Source of the DNA: Streptomyces sp. Tu6071
Lineage (GTDB): Bacteria > Actinomycetota > Actinomycetes > Streptomycetales > Streptomycetaceae
Length of the DNA stretch: 64,000 nucleotides
Reading direction: 5' to 3'
Assembly (NCBI RefSeq): GCF_000213055.1
Contig: NZ_CM001165.1
Span: 4,176,945-4,240,944, forward strand
The notes beneath the pieces are model-generated. The model saw only the letters and a list, made by a program, of their open reading frames with translations, made no database searches and was not told the DNA's origin. A program made the translations under genes and the position numbers. Below are positions 26,422 to 34,517 of the stretch, one piece after another; positions within the stretch are counted from its first letter, which is position 1; each line of letters begins with the position of its first letter.

Positions 26422-27766
26422 TGACGTCGGGGGCCGGACGCCCGGTGCCCGGGGCGGGCGCCTGGATGTCCAGCCCCTCCGGGCCTGCCTCCGGGCCGAG
26501 GGCCGGGGGAGTGAGCGGAGCGGGGACCGGGGCGGAGTCCCGCGAGGCCGGGCCCTGATCACCCGCCTTCTTCGTCGTCCGCAGGACCACCCCGTACCCC
26601 GCCCCCGCCACCGTCCCCAGCACCGCGCAGGACCCCCACAGCCACCCGGCCCCCAGGTGGTCGATCATCGCCCCCGCCATGAGCGGGGCGACCAGCGCGG
26701 CGGCCGACCACGAGAGCCCGTACACGCCCTGGTAGCGCCCGCGCCCCCGGACCGGCGAGAGCTGCACGACGAGGCCCGTCTGCGTCGGCGCGTTGACCAT
26801 CTCGGCGAGCGTCCACACCGTGATCGTCATGAGGAGCACGCCCATCGAGTCCGCGAAGGCGGTGAGCCCGAGCCCGTACCCCGCGAGGAGCGAGGAGAGG
26901 ACGAGCAGCCGCCCGGGGGAGCGGTGCTGGATGAAACGGGTCAGCGGGATCTGGAGGACGACGATGAGGACGCCGTTGAGCGCGATCGCGCTGCCGTAGT
27001 CGGCGGGCGAGAAACCGGCCTGCCCCATCGTGATGGGCAGTCCGACCGAGGCTTCCTGGAAGACGAGCGCGACGAGGAACGACAGCCCGACGACGGCCAT
27101 GAACCGCCCGTCCCGCGCGACCGTTCGCAGGCCCACCTCGTCCTCGCGCGGCCCCTTCCCCGGCCGCTCGGGCCGCGTCTCGGGGAGCTTGAGGAAGACG
27201 ACGATCGCGCAGGCCATCGTGAGGATGGCGTCGCCGAGGAAACCGGCGAGGTAGCTGTACTCGGCGACGAAACCGGCGAGGACCGAGGAGACGGCGAAGC
27301 CGAGGTTGATCGCCCAGTAGTTCAGGGCGAAGGCGCGCACGCGGTCCTCGGGCGGTACGAGGTCGGCGAGCATCGCCTGCACGGCGGGGCGCGCCGCGTT
27401 GTTGACGAAGCCGACGACGGCCGCGACGGCCGCGATCGCGACCGGGTGCGTGACGAAGCCGAGCACCGCGACCGCGACGGCCGTCGCCGCCTGCGCCGTG
27501 AACATCGTGGGCCGCCGCCCCCAGCGGTCGGTGAGCACCCCGCCGACGAGCGAGGCGAGGACGCCGCCGAGCCCGAAGAGGGCCGCGACGAGACCCGCGT
27601 ACGAGGCGGAGTAGCCGCGCTCGACGGTCAGGTAGATCGCCATGAAGGTGTAGACGAAGCCGCCGAGCCGGTTGATCAGCGTGCTCGTCCACAGCCACCA
27701 GAAGGCGCGCGGGAGCCCCGACACGCTCTCGTGCAGGGCGTTGCGCACCCGCGCGACGGACGACAT
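26411..27766 (-). CDS. MFS transporter (drug/proton exporter type)
   Basis: 451 residues with 12 predicted membrane helices and the MFS motif A variant 'GGVLTDRWGRRPTMF' between helices 2 and 3; a cytosolic loop sits near 'RPERPGKGPREDE', and the C-terminal 45 residues are Pro/Ala-rich and disordered. The best fit is the DHA1-like exporters common in streptomycetes; the cargo cannot be predicted. Start ATG 27766. A strong 21-bp inverted repeat lies 83 bp upstream. The 3' end overlaps the convergent gene by 11 bp. Confidence 0.88.
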   Translation of the reverse strand: MSSVARVRNALHESVSGLPRAFWWLWTSTLINRLGGFVYTFMAIYLTVERGYSASYAGLVAALFGLGGVLASLVGGVLTDRWGRRPTMFTAQAATAVAVAVLGFVTHPVAIAAVAAVVGFVNNAARPAVQAMLADLVPPEDRVRAFALNYWAINLGFAVSSVLAGFVAEYSYLAGFLGDAILTMACAIVVFLKLPETRPERPGKGPREDEVGLRTVARDGRFMAVVGLSFLVALVFQEASVGLPITMGQAGFSPADYGSAIALNGVLIVVLQIPLTRFIQHRSPGRLLVLSSLLAGYGLGLTAFADSMGVLLMTITVWTLAEMVNAPTQTGLVVQLSPVRGRGRYQGVYGLSWSAAALVAPLMAGAMIDHLGAGWLWGSCAVLGTVAGAGYGVVLRTTKKAGDQGPASRDSAPVPAPLTPPALGPEAGPEGLDIQAPAPGTGRPAPDVTTS

Positions 27767-27848
27767 GGGACCCCCAGGGAACGGTGCTGCGGTAAGCGGC
27801 CGAACAGCCATCGACACCTTACGGAGCGGGGTGAGCGCGGAGCCACTG

Positions 27849-27869
27849 GATTGACGCCGCCCGTCAATC
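27849..27869. promoter_or_regulatory. 21-bp inverted repeat upstream of the MFS gene (candidate operator)
   Basis: GATTGACG-CCGCC-CGTCAATC, perfect 8-bp arms. No regulator gene adjoins, so the binder is unknown. Confidence 0.45.
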
Positions 27870-27900
27870 GTCCGCACCGCACCGGAAGGCCCCGCGTCGC

Positions 27901-27985
27901 CCGTACGGAAGAGCCGCACGCGGCCGTACGGAAGAGCCGCCCGGCGCCCGTACGGAAGAGCCGCCGGGCGCCCGTACGAGCGGGC
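27901..27985. repeat. Three and a half copies of a ~23-bp repeat
   Basis: CCGTACGGAAGAGCCGC occurs at 27901, 27924 and 27948 with a partial copy from 27972, in the gap between the MFS gene and gpmA. Confidence 0.75.
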
Positions 27986-28043
27986 CGTTCCAGGCTCCGG
28001 GCAGGCGCGGCGCGGCCGGTACCCGTGGATTACGCTCGGGGCC

Positions 28044-28802
28044 ATGGCCGACGCACCGTACAAGCTGATCCTCCTCCGCCACGGCGAGAGCGAGTGGAAC
28101 GCGACGAACCAGTTCACCGGGTGGGTGGACGTCAACCTGACCGAGAAGGGCGAGAAGGAGGCCCTGCGCGGTGGTGAGCTGCTGAAGGACTCCGGGCTGC
28201 TGCCCGACGTGGTCCACACCTCGCTCCTGAAGCGCGCGATCCGCACCGCGCAGATCGGCCTGGAGGCCGCCGAGCGCCACTGGATCCCCGTCCGCCGCTC
28301 CTGGCGCCTGAACGAGCGGCACTACGGCGCGCTCCAGGGCAAGGACAAGGCGCAGACGCTCGCCGAGTTCGGCGAGGAGCAGTTCCAGCAGTGGCGCCGC
28401 TCCTACGACGTCCCGCCGCCCCCGCTCGCGGCCGACGCCGAGTACTCGCAGGCGAACGACGCGCGCTACCGGACGATCCCCTCGGACGCCCGCCCCGACA
28501 CGGAGTGCCTGAAGGACGTCGTCGTCCGCATGCTCCCGTACTGGTACGACGCGATCGTCCCCGACCTCCAGGCCGGCCACACGGTCCTCGTCGCGGCCCA
28601 CGGCAACAGCCTCCGCGCCCTGGTCAAGCACCTCGACCAGATCTCGGACCAGGACATCGCGGCCCTGAACATCCCCACGGGCATCCCCCTCGCCTACGAC
28701 CTCGACGCCGACTTCCAGCCGGTGAAGAAGGGCGGCACGTACCTCGACCCGGAGGCGGCGAAGGCCAGCATCGAAGCGGTGAAGAACCAGGGCCGCAAGT
28801 AA
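28044..28802 (+). CDS. gpmA: 2,3-bisphosphoglycerate-dependent phosphoglycerate mutase
   Basis: 252 residues. The catalytic set is complete: RHGES with phospho-accepting H13, E91 in '[11 protein letters not shown]' and H186 in 'AAHGNSLR'. It converts 3- and 2-phosphoglycerate in glycolysis and gluconeogenesis. ATG 28044 is preceded by TACGCT (28031-28036) and 7 nt, so the mRNA is probably leaderless. Conserved in this position between mshA and phoU in streptomycetes. Confidence 0.97.
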   Translation: MADAPYKLILLRHGESEWNATNQFTGWVDVNLTEKGEKEALRGGELLKDSGLLPDVVHTSLLKRAIRTAQIGLEAAERHWIPVRRSWRLNERHYGALQGKDKAQTLAEFGEEQFQQWRRSYDVPPPPLAADAEYSQANDARYRTIPSDARPDTECLKDVVVRMLPYWYDAIVPDLQAGHTVLVAAHGNSLRALVKHLDQISDQDIAALNIPTGIPLAYDLDADFQPVKKGGTYLDPEAAKASIEAVKNQGRK

Positions 28803-28897
28803 GCGCCCCGCACGGTGCCGTCCCCGGTCCGGGGACGGCACCGTTGTCGTATCCCGCGCGTAGTCTCCCGGCATCCGCTCGCACCCGGAGGCGCGCC

Positions 28898-29443
28898 ATG
28901 GACTTCCCCGCACTCACCGAACCCGCCCGTCTGTGGACGGCGCAGGAGGTACGGAGCCGTCCGGGCCCCGTTCCCGCGGCCCCCGGCGTCTACGGCTGGC
29001 ACTTCACCGCCCCGCCGCACCCGGATCTTCCGGCGGGCCGCCTCCTCTACGTGGGCATCGCGCCCCGGCACATGACGAACCGCACGAGCCGCCAGAGCCT
29101 TCGCACCCGGATCGGCTACCACTACCGGGGCAACGCCTACGGTTCCACGCTCCGCCTCAGCCTCGGCTGCCTCCTCGGCATCGAACTCCGCCGCGTGGGC
29201 AGCGGCAAGCGGCTGACTTTCGGCAGGACGGGCGAGGCGGAGCTGACCGCGTGGATGGCCGCGCACGCGCGGGTGTGCTGGGCGGAGAGCGCCGCGCCCT
29301 GGGAGCTGGAGTCCCGGCTCATCACGGCCCTGGACCTCCCCCTCAACCTCGACCAGAACACCCACAACCCGTTCCACCCCCGCCTCAAAACCCTCCGCGC
29401 CGAGGCCCGCACCAGAGCCCGCGCGCTACCGATCACGATCTAG
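28898..29443 (+). CDS. GIY-YIG-like protein
   Basis: 181 residues. 'PGVYGWHF' (27-34) and 'RLLYVGIAP' (47-55) occupy the places of the GIY and YIG strands, followed by 'SLRTRIGYHYRGNA' with the usual arginine and histidine, and a later acidic 'WELESRLI' matching the catalytic glutamate position. Members of this superfamily are nucleases in repair, restriction and mobile introns; many short bacterial ones are uncharacterised. CGGAGG precedes ATG 28898. It may belong to a variable insert between gpmA and phoU. Confidence 0.65.
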   Translation: MDFPALTEPARLWTAQEVRSRPGPVPAAPGVYGWHFTAPPHPDLPAGRLLYVGIAPRHMTNRTSRQSLRTRIGYHYRGNAYGSTLRLSLGCLLGIELRRVGSGKRLTFGRTGEAELTAWMAAHARVCWAESAAPWELESRLITALDLPLNLDQNTHNPFHPRLKTLRAEARTRARALPITI

Positions 29444-29467
29444 CCCTCCCGCCCCCGCCACCTCTCC

Positions 29468-30286
29468 CTACGGCTGGGGCTCAGCCCGCCAAGGCTTGGG
29501 GAAACCGGTCCATCCCCGACTGGGCGACCAGTGAAAGGCGTCCCCGTCGCCGTGAGTGCAGATGCCCCAGACGTGCGAGACCTCGGTGGGTAGGTCGGGG
29601 GGCACAGTGGGAAGGGGGCTGGGGGAGCGCAGCAAGGGGTCGAAGGCGGTGAACGGCGCGGAAGTAAGCATCGGGATCAGTACGAAGAGGTGTCTTTCCC
29701 GCGCGCCCGATCGGCGCAGCTTGCTGAGGTTGTCCGCCCGCGACGGCTCGCGCAGCCACTGGCCGACCCAGTGGGCGAAGCCGTCGCCGGTCTCGGCGAC
29801 CCAGCCTCCCGCTTGCTCCGGATCGAGAGCCGGGAGGCAATGGATGGCCCCCGGGGTGACGGTACGAGGAGAACGATGCGCGGTGTCGATGCCCAAGCTC
29901 TCCGCCTGATCGAGCCACTCGTCGCCGGGGCCCCAGGAACCGTTGAAGTCGCTCACATCAGCGGCCTCCAACGCGGCAAGCACAGCCGGTAGCCGGGCTT
30001 TGAGCGACTTGACGCGCGCGTTGGAGGCCAGGCGCACGGTCCATTCGCCCAAGAGCCTGCTGTCCGTCCACGTGTTTCCCCGGGGCGTGCGTTGCCACTG
30101 CTCGTGGGCGGCTGCGTGCATGGCGGTCGTCACCTCAAGGGCGGCGAAGCGATGACCGTTTCGGTACAGGTTGAAGTCGTGCATCCCAGGCCGACTGCCG
30201 TCGTCGTACTGACACACGTCCACCCCGGGAAGACTGGCCCGCAAGTAGGCCTGCACCCATTTCTCCTCACTCCTTAGCTTCGGCAT
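29468..30286 (-). CDS. Orphan protein, possibly nuclease-like
   Basis: 272 residues from ATG 30286 (MPKLRSEEKWVQAYLRASLPG). Not recognised. The segment GMHDFNLYRNGHRFAALEVT (about 33-52) has the spacing of a PD-(D/E)XK nuclease core (D ... ExT), but a threonine stands where lysine is usual and I cannot confirm the fold. The C-terminal half is Trp-rich. Codon use is less extreme than its neighbours, with several A/T-ending codons, which hints at acquisition by transfer. Next to a GIY-YIG-like gene on the opposite strand. Confidence 0.6.
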   Translation of the reverse strand: MPKLRSEEKWVQAYLRASLPGVDVCQYDDGSRPGMHDFNLYRNGHRFAALEVTTAMHAAAHEQWQRTPRGNTWTDSRLLGEWTVRLASNARVKSLKARLPAVLAALEAADVSDFNGSWGPGDEWLDQAESLGIDTAHRSPRTVTPGAIHCLPALDPEQAGGWVAETGDGFAHWVGQWLREPSRADNLSKLRRSGARERHLFVLIPMLTSAPFTAFDPLLRSPSPLPTVPPDLPTEVSHVWGICTHGDGDAFHWSPSRGWTGFPKPWRAEPQP

Positions 30287-30382
30287 GCCAAGAGCCTTGT
30301 GCCTCGCGTTCGCGAGCGGGGGCGTTCGGGGAATTCGGCGCGGAAGCGCCTGCCGCGCCTGCCTCTCTTCTACGCTCCCGGC

Positions 30383-30839
30383 ATGAGCGGTACCACCACG
30401 CCCCGCGCCGGGTCGACGCCCCGCCACTCCGTCTCCGTCGCCGGGGCCGTCATCGACTCCGAGGGGCGGTTTCTCGTGATGCGGCGGGCCGATAGCGGGG
30501 CGTGGGAACTGCCGGGTGTGGTGCTGGAGTTGGCGGAGACGCCAGAGGCGGGGGCGCGGCGGGAGGTGGGGGAGGAGACCGGGGTCGAGGTGGAGGTCGG
30601 GGGGCTCAGCGGGGTGTACAAGAACCTGGCCAGGGGGATCGTCGCGCTCGTGTTCCGGTGCCGGCCGGTGGGGGGGTGCCCTGCGGGTGTCGGAGGAGAG
30701 CAGCGAGGTGGTGTGGCTGACGGCCGAAGAGGTGCGGGAGCGGGTGGCCGAGGTGTTCGCCGTGCGGCTTTTCGATGCCGTGCGGGACGGGGTTGTCGTG
30801 CGGAGTCATGACGGCTGGGCGTTTGTTGATGGTTCGTGA
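30383..30839 (+). pseudogene. NUDIX hydrolase with a frameshift in a G7 tract
   Basis: The first ~95 residues from ATG 30383 read as a NUDIX protein (VAGAVIDSEGRFLVMRR; box ending REVGEETGV, with Val in place of the box's first Gly). At about 30666-30675 a run of seven Gs shifts the frame; dropping one G restores 'GGALRVSEESSEVVWLTAEE' and continues to the natural end at 30839. The uncorrected frame continues to 30811 with non-homologous sequence. TACGCT (30371-30376) ends 6 nt before the ATG, so the promoter looks intact. Either a recent mutation, phase variation or a sequencing error. Confidence 0.8.
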
Positions 30840-30904
30840 CATTCGTAGGGGTCCGGAGCGGGGAGTGATGTCCCGTACGCACCTCTTGTGACGCTAGGAG
30901 TCCC

Positions 30905-31417
30905 ATGCGCCGCCGTCTCGCCCCCCTCGCCGTCCTCGTCGCCTCCGCCGCCCTCCTCGCCGCCCCCGCCGCGCAGGCGGCCCCCGTCCCCGAGCCCCCC
31001 GCCGTCAAGGCGTGCTCCACCGCCGCCACCTCCCTCGCCGTCGACAGGGTCAGGCGGCCCGTCAACCACCTCCTCCTCACCCTCACCAACGACGGCAAGC
31101 GCCCCTGCTACGCCTACGGCGCCCCCACCGTCGTCTTCGACGACGAACCGGCGGTGACCGGCATCCTCCAGGACAGCGTCCCGCAGGCCGTCGTCACGCT
31201 GGAGCCCGGCGATTCCGCCTACGCGGCGATCGGCCTGTCCAGCCCCGGGGGCCCGCGCGGCCGGACGGTCCACCACCTCAGCTCCTGGCTCGCCAACCGC
31301 AAGCTCCAGGCCGTCGGCGACCCCGCCACGCTCGCCCTCCCGAAGCCCACCCACGTCGACGACTCCGCCTTCGTCACCTACTGGCAGTCCACCCCGGACC
31401 TCGCCCTCACCTGGTAG
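30905..31417 (+). CDS. Secreted DUF4232-domain protein
   Basis: 170 residues with a cleavable signal peptide (1-26, MRRRLAPLAVL...AQA) and a DUF4232 domain holding two cysteines (C37, C68) that may pair. Like the lipoprotein at 5951-6658 but without a lipobox, so freely secreted. AGGAG lies 8 nt before the ATG. Function unknown. Confidence 0.83.
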   Translation: MRRRLAPLAVLVASAALLAAPAAQAAPVPEPPAVKACSTAATSLAVDRVRRPVNHLLLTLTNDGKRPCYAYGAPTVVFDDEPAVTGILQDSVPQAVVTLEPGDSAYAAIGLSSPGGPRGRTVHHLSSWLANRKLQAVGDPATLALPKPTHVDDSAFVTYWQSTPDLALTW

Positions 31418-31488
31418 GCCCGTCCCGGTCCGGCAACAGCCTCGCTACCGATGCCCCTCCGCGCCCGGGCTCATGTTGAGGTGGAGGC

Positions 31489-32751
31489 ATGGAACGTTCC
31501 CGGATCGCTCTCGCTCTCACCGGTGTTGTCGTGCTCGGCGCCGTCGGCACCGCCTCCGCCAATGACGGGATCGCCCGGCCCGTCGACGGGAGCGCGTGCC
31601 GCGCGGAGGCCAGACAGCCGCAGCGGGAGCCCGATGTCGACGGGGACGGGCGGGGGGATGTCGTCCTGGAGACGGACGGGGACGAGCGGACCGGGATCGA
31701 CACGGGGCGGATCGCCGTGCGGTACGGGGGCGGCGCCCGTACCGCGCACCTCGCGCAGGAGGACTTCGGGCTGCACGGGCAGCGGGAGCCGGTCGGCGGC
31801 TCCGCGACGGGCGTTCCCGCCGTCGCCGATCTCGACGGGGACGGCGCCGCCGACATCGTGACCGGCGCGCTCCCCGCCGTCCACTGGGGCGGCCCGCACG
31901 CCGCCGCCCCCACCCGCCTCCGCTTCCCCTACGCGCCGGACGCCGACATCGAACACCCTCCCGTCACCGGCGACTTCGACGGCGACGGTCACCCGGACCT
32001 CGCCTCGCTCCGCGTCGACGGCGATCACGCGCGGCTCGTCGTCCTCCACGGCCCCTTCACGCGCGAGGGCCGCCCGGCCCGTACGGAGGTGCGCCGCAGC
32101 CCCGACCACGCCGCCCCGGCCTTCGCCTCCGGCCTGACCCTCTTCGCCGCCGAGGCGACCGGGGACGGCGTGGACGACCTCGTCGAGTACGAGCCCGGCG
32201 CGCACGGCACCCCGTACCTCCTCCCCGGCAAGCGCGGCGGCGGCTTCGGCGCGGCGCGCACCCTGCCCCCGGGCGACGCCCTCGCGGTGGGCGACTACGA
32301 CGGGGACGGCCTCCCGGACCTCGCGATCGGCGACAGCGGCGTGCCCGACGACGACGGCGAGACCCCCGTCGCGGACCGGCGCGGGCGGGTCCTCGTCGTG
32401 TACGGGAAGGACCGCGCCCACCCCGTCGTCCTGGAGGGCGGCGCCCGGCGCGGCGGCTTCGGGCTCGGCGTGCTCACCGCCGATCTCGACGGCGACGGCT
32501 GCGACGACCTCGCCGTCCGCGCCGCGCCCGACCGCTGGCTGGAGACCGACACGCTCACCGTGCTGCGCGGCGGCTCGGCGCACGGCCTCGGCTCCGCGCC
32601 GTGGCGGCGGATCGGCGGCAGCCCCGTCCTCGCGGAACGGGCGGTGGAGGCCGACGACGGGCGGCAGGAACTGCTCGTGCGGGAGGGCGAGGTGGGGGAC
32701 GACGGGAACTGGCGGAACGTGAAATGGCGGCGCGTCGGCTCAGCCTCGTAG
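31489..32751 (+). CDS. Secreted FG-GAP/VCBS repeat protein
   Basis: 420 residues. Signal peptide (1-24), then about five FG-GAP/VCBS repeats marked by calcium-binding DxDGDGxxDL-type loops: DVDGDGRGDVV, DLDGDGAADIV, DFDGDGHPDLA, DYDGDGLPDLA and DLDGDGCDDLA. These repeats form integrin-like beta-propellers, and extracellular bacterial examples bind surfaces or polysaccharides. GAGGTGGAGG precedes the ATG. The stop codon overlaps the tail of the convergent tautomerase gene by 12 bp. Confidence 0.87.
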   Translation: MERSRIALALTGVVVLGAVGTASANDGIARPVDGSACRAEARQPQREPDVDGDGRGDVVLETDGDERTGIDTGRIAVRYGGGARTAHLAQEDFGLHGQREPVGGSATGVPAVADLDGDGAADIVTGALPAVHWGGPHAAAPTRLRFPYAPDADIEHPPVTGDFDGDGHPDLASLRVDGDHARLVVLHGPFTREGRPARTEVRRSPDHAAPAFASGLTLFAAEATGDGVDDLVEYEPGAHGTPYLLPGKRGGGFGAARTLPPGDALAVGDYDGDGLPDLAIGDSGVPDDDGETPVADRRGRVLVVYGKDRAHPVVLEGGARRGGFGLGVLTADLDGDGCDDLAVRAAPDRWLETDTLTVLRGGSAHGLGSAPWRRIGGSPVLAERAVEADDGRQELLVREGEVGDDGNWRNVKWRRVGSAS

Positions 32752-33081
32752 GCGGTACGAGTCCGGCAGGTCGCGCACCTCGACGGACGTCACGACGTGC
32801 GGCCCGCCCGCCACGTACCGCCCGAGGAGCGCGAGCACCGCGTCCGACAGGCGTGCCTTCTGCGCGGGCGAGCGGTTCGGCAGGAGCGCGACCGTGACGT
32901 GCACGTACGGGTGCTCCTCGCCGGAGACGAAGGTGAGCGGCGCGGGGCGGAAGAAGATCTTGCCGACCCCGGCGGAGTGCGATTCCGTGACGACGAGCGG
33001 GTCGAGTTCCTTCGCGAAGGCGTGCCGGTCGAAGAGGGTGTCGTCCAGCCGTTCCGTGTAGTCGACGGTGATGTGTGGCAT
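32740..33081 (-). CDS. Tautomerase-superfamily protein, CHMI-like (5-carboxymethyl-2-hydroxymuconate isomerase type)
   Basis: 113 residues starting MPHITVDYT; after methionine removal Pro1 would be the catalytic base as in the tautomerase superfamily. Length, the 'GVGKIFFRPAPLTFVSGEEH' middle and 'YVHVTVALLPNRSPAQKARL' (split around the conserved strand) fit the CHMI subgroup rather than the 62-residue 4-OT type. No aromatic degradation genes are near, so the physiological reaction is uncertain. Start ATG 33081. Confidence 0.78.
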   Translation of the reverse strand: MPHITVDYTERLDDTLFDRHAFAKELDPLVVTESHSAGVGKIFFRPAPLTFVSGEEHPYVHVTVALLPNRSPAQKARLSDAVLALLGRYVAGGPHVVTSVEVRDLPDSYRLRG

Positions 33082-33266
33082 GGACGGCTCCGCTCCGGCT
33101 CCCCCGATCGTGGCTCGATGGGCGTACCACCCATTTTCGCGCGGGGTCCGGGGGCGGCGGCACGGGGGAGCGGTGACCCCGGTCACGCCCGTCGTAGGCG
33201 CGGGCGGCCCGCGCCGGAGGCGGGGTTCGGGTACACGGCGGAGTTGCTCGCGGCGGGGGACACCCG

Positions 33267-33298
33267 CGCGAGGTGAGTGAGTGCTCACCCACCTCGCG
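33267..33298 (-). terminator. GTGAGTG/CACTCAC palindrome, copy 4, after the Cys-rich gene
   Basis: 15-bp arms (CGCGAGGTGAGTGAG / CTCACCCACCTCGCG) around TG. The one imperfect pair is a G-U wobble in minus-strand RNA, matching termination of the minus-strand Cys-rich gene whose stop is 12 bp away. Confidence 0.6.
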
Positions 33299-33309
33299 GG
33301 GGCGGGTAC

Positions 33310-33450
33310 TCAGCCGGAGCAGCCCCCGCACTGGCACGGCGACCCCGACTGGCACCCGCAACCACAGCCGGAGCCGCAGCCGCAGGCGCCGAGGAGGGGG
33401 AGGCTCTTGCCTTCGGCGGGGGTGGGGATGTCGTCAGGGGTCTCGGGCAT
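33310..33450 (-). CDS. Small cysteine-rich protein (46 residues)
   Basis: A short gene easily missed: ATG 33448-33450 preceded by GAGGAGG 4 nt upstream, stop 33310-33312. The protein has a plain acidic/proline N-terminus (MPETPDDIPTPAEGK), then a Gly/Cys block in which 8 of the last 24 residues are cysteine, in CxC, CxCxC and CxxC spacings. This suggests metal binding like a metallothionein, or a disulfide knot. There is no signal peptide, so it should act in the cytosol. A strong terminator follows. Could also be a ribosomal peptide precursor, but no maturation genes adjoin. Confidence 0.75.
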   Translation of the reverse strand: MPETPDDIPTPAEGKSLPLLGACGCGSGCGCGCQSGSPCQCGGCSG

Positions 33451-33589
33451 GGGTCCTCCTCGATCGGGGGCGTACCTCGTATCCAGGGGAACCGCACGGG
33501 GCGGGGGGCGTCAACGGCGTACGGGGGGCAGGGCGGCGGAGGCTTGTACCACCGTGCGCCCGTCAGGCTCCCCGCACCACGGAAAGCAG

Positions 33590-33633
33590 CCCCTGCGGCG
33601 TTTGAGGAGCGGGGTCCGGGGCAGCGCCCCGGG
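33590..33633 (-). terminator. Hairpin after phoU within a dispersed streptomycete repeat
   Basis: CCGGGGC-AGC-GCCCCGG (33616-33632) lies directly after the phoU stop. The surrounding text GCGGCGTTTGAGGAGCGGGG is one I recall seeing in many streptomycete intergenic regions. Confidence 0.55.
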
Positions 33634-33636
33634 AGG

Positions 33637-34314
33637 TCAGCTCCCCTCCACGGGCCCCACCGCCTGGATGGCGTCCGCGTGCTCCCCCGTCACCAGGTAC
33701 ACCACCCGCTTCGCCACCGACACCGCGTGGTCCGCGAACCGCTCGTAGTACCGGCCGAGGAGCGTCACGTCGACCGCCGTCTCGATCCCGTGCTTCCAGC
33801 GCTCGTCGATGAGGTGCTGGAAGAGGGTGCGGTGCAGGAGGTCCATCTCGTCGTCGTCCTGCTCCAGCTGGAGCGCGAGGTCGATGTCCTTCGTGATGAT
33901 GACCTCCGCCGCCTTCGCCATGAGCCGCTGGGCGAGCTGCCCCATCTCCAGGAGGGTCGCCTGGAGATCGCGCGGGACGGGGGACTCGGGGTAGCGCAGC
34001 CGGGCCTGCTTGGCCACGTGCTGGGCGAGGTCGCCCGAGCGCTCCAGGTCCGCGCTCATCCGCAGGCTCGTGACGACGACCCGCAGGTCCGTCGCGACCG
34101 GCTGCTGCCGGGCGAGCAGCTCGATCGCCTTCGCCTCCAGCTCGTGCTGGAGCTCGTCCACGCGCGCGTCCGCCGCGATGACGTTCTCGGCGAGCTGGAG
34201 ATCGGCGTCCAGCATCGCCGTCGTGGCCCGGCCGATCGCCGAGCCGACGAGCCTGGCCATCTCGACCAGGTCGTCGCTGATCGAGTCGAGTTCCTCGTGG
34301 TACGCGTCGCGCAT
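33637..34314 (-). CDS. phoU: Phosphate signalling regulator PhoU
   Basis: 225 residues, two three-helix PhoU repeats. The family motifs E/DxxxD are present, e.g. 'ADARVDELQ' in repeat one and 'RYYERFADHAVSVAKR' at the C-terminus. PhoU links the Pst phosphate importer with the sensor kinase and keeps the regulon off when phosphate is ample. Start ATG 34314, with GAGGAA 6 nt upstream. It is divergent from phoR-phoP across a PHO box, so it is itself probably a member of the regulon. Confidence 0.96.
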   Translation of the reverse strand: MRDAYHEELDSISDDLVEMARLVGSAIGRATTAMLDADLQLAENVIAADARVDELQHELEAKAIELLARQQPVATDLRVVVTSLRMSADLERSGDLAQHVAKQARLRYPESPVPRDLQATLLEMGQLAQRLMAKAAEVIITKDIDLALQLEQDDDEMDLLHRTLFQHLIDERWKHGIETAVDVTLLGRYYERFADHAVSVAKRVVYLVTGEHADAIQAVGPVEGS

Positions 34315-34410
34315 GGCGTTCCTCACTCCAAGACCGAAACAGGGCCGGACGGGGGAGTTCCCCGCGCCCACGCTGCCACGGTCCGTCCCGTACGCGACGG
34401 AATCCGGCCG

Positions 34411-34443
34411 CCCAAGTGAACCGCCACCGTCACCAAGGTGAAC
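34411..34443 (-). promoter_or_regulatory. PHO box (three 11-bp direct repeat units)
   Basis: On the minus strand: GTTCACCTTGG (34433-34443), TGACGGTGGCG (34422-34432) and GTTCACTTGGG (34411-34421). The outer two match the streptomycete PhoP-binding unit GTTCACC, and the middle one is degenerate; spacing is exactly 11 bp. It lies between phoU and phoR-phoP and should bind phosphorylated PhoP to control both. Confidence 0.85.
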
Positions 34444-34504
34444 TCTGGGCGACGAGTGTTCGAGGTGACCCCCGAACGGCTGGGAGGTACCCGACGCGGC
34501 GACC

Positions 34505-34517
34505 TACCCTTGCGGCA
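34505..34517 (+). promoter_or_regulatory. -10 box of the leaderless phoR-phoP promoter
   Basis: TACCCT (34505-34510), then 6 nt, then the phoR ATG, so the mRNA should begin at or next to the start codon. The PHO box lies about 65 bp upstream, suitable for activation by PhoP. Confidence 0.6.
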
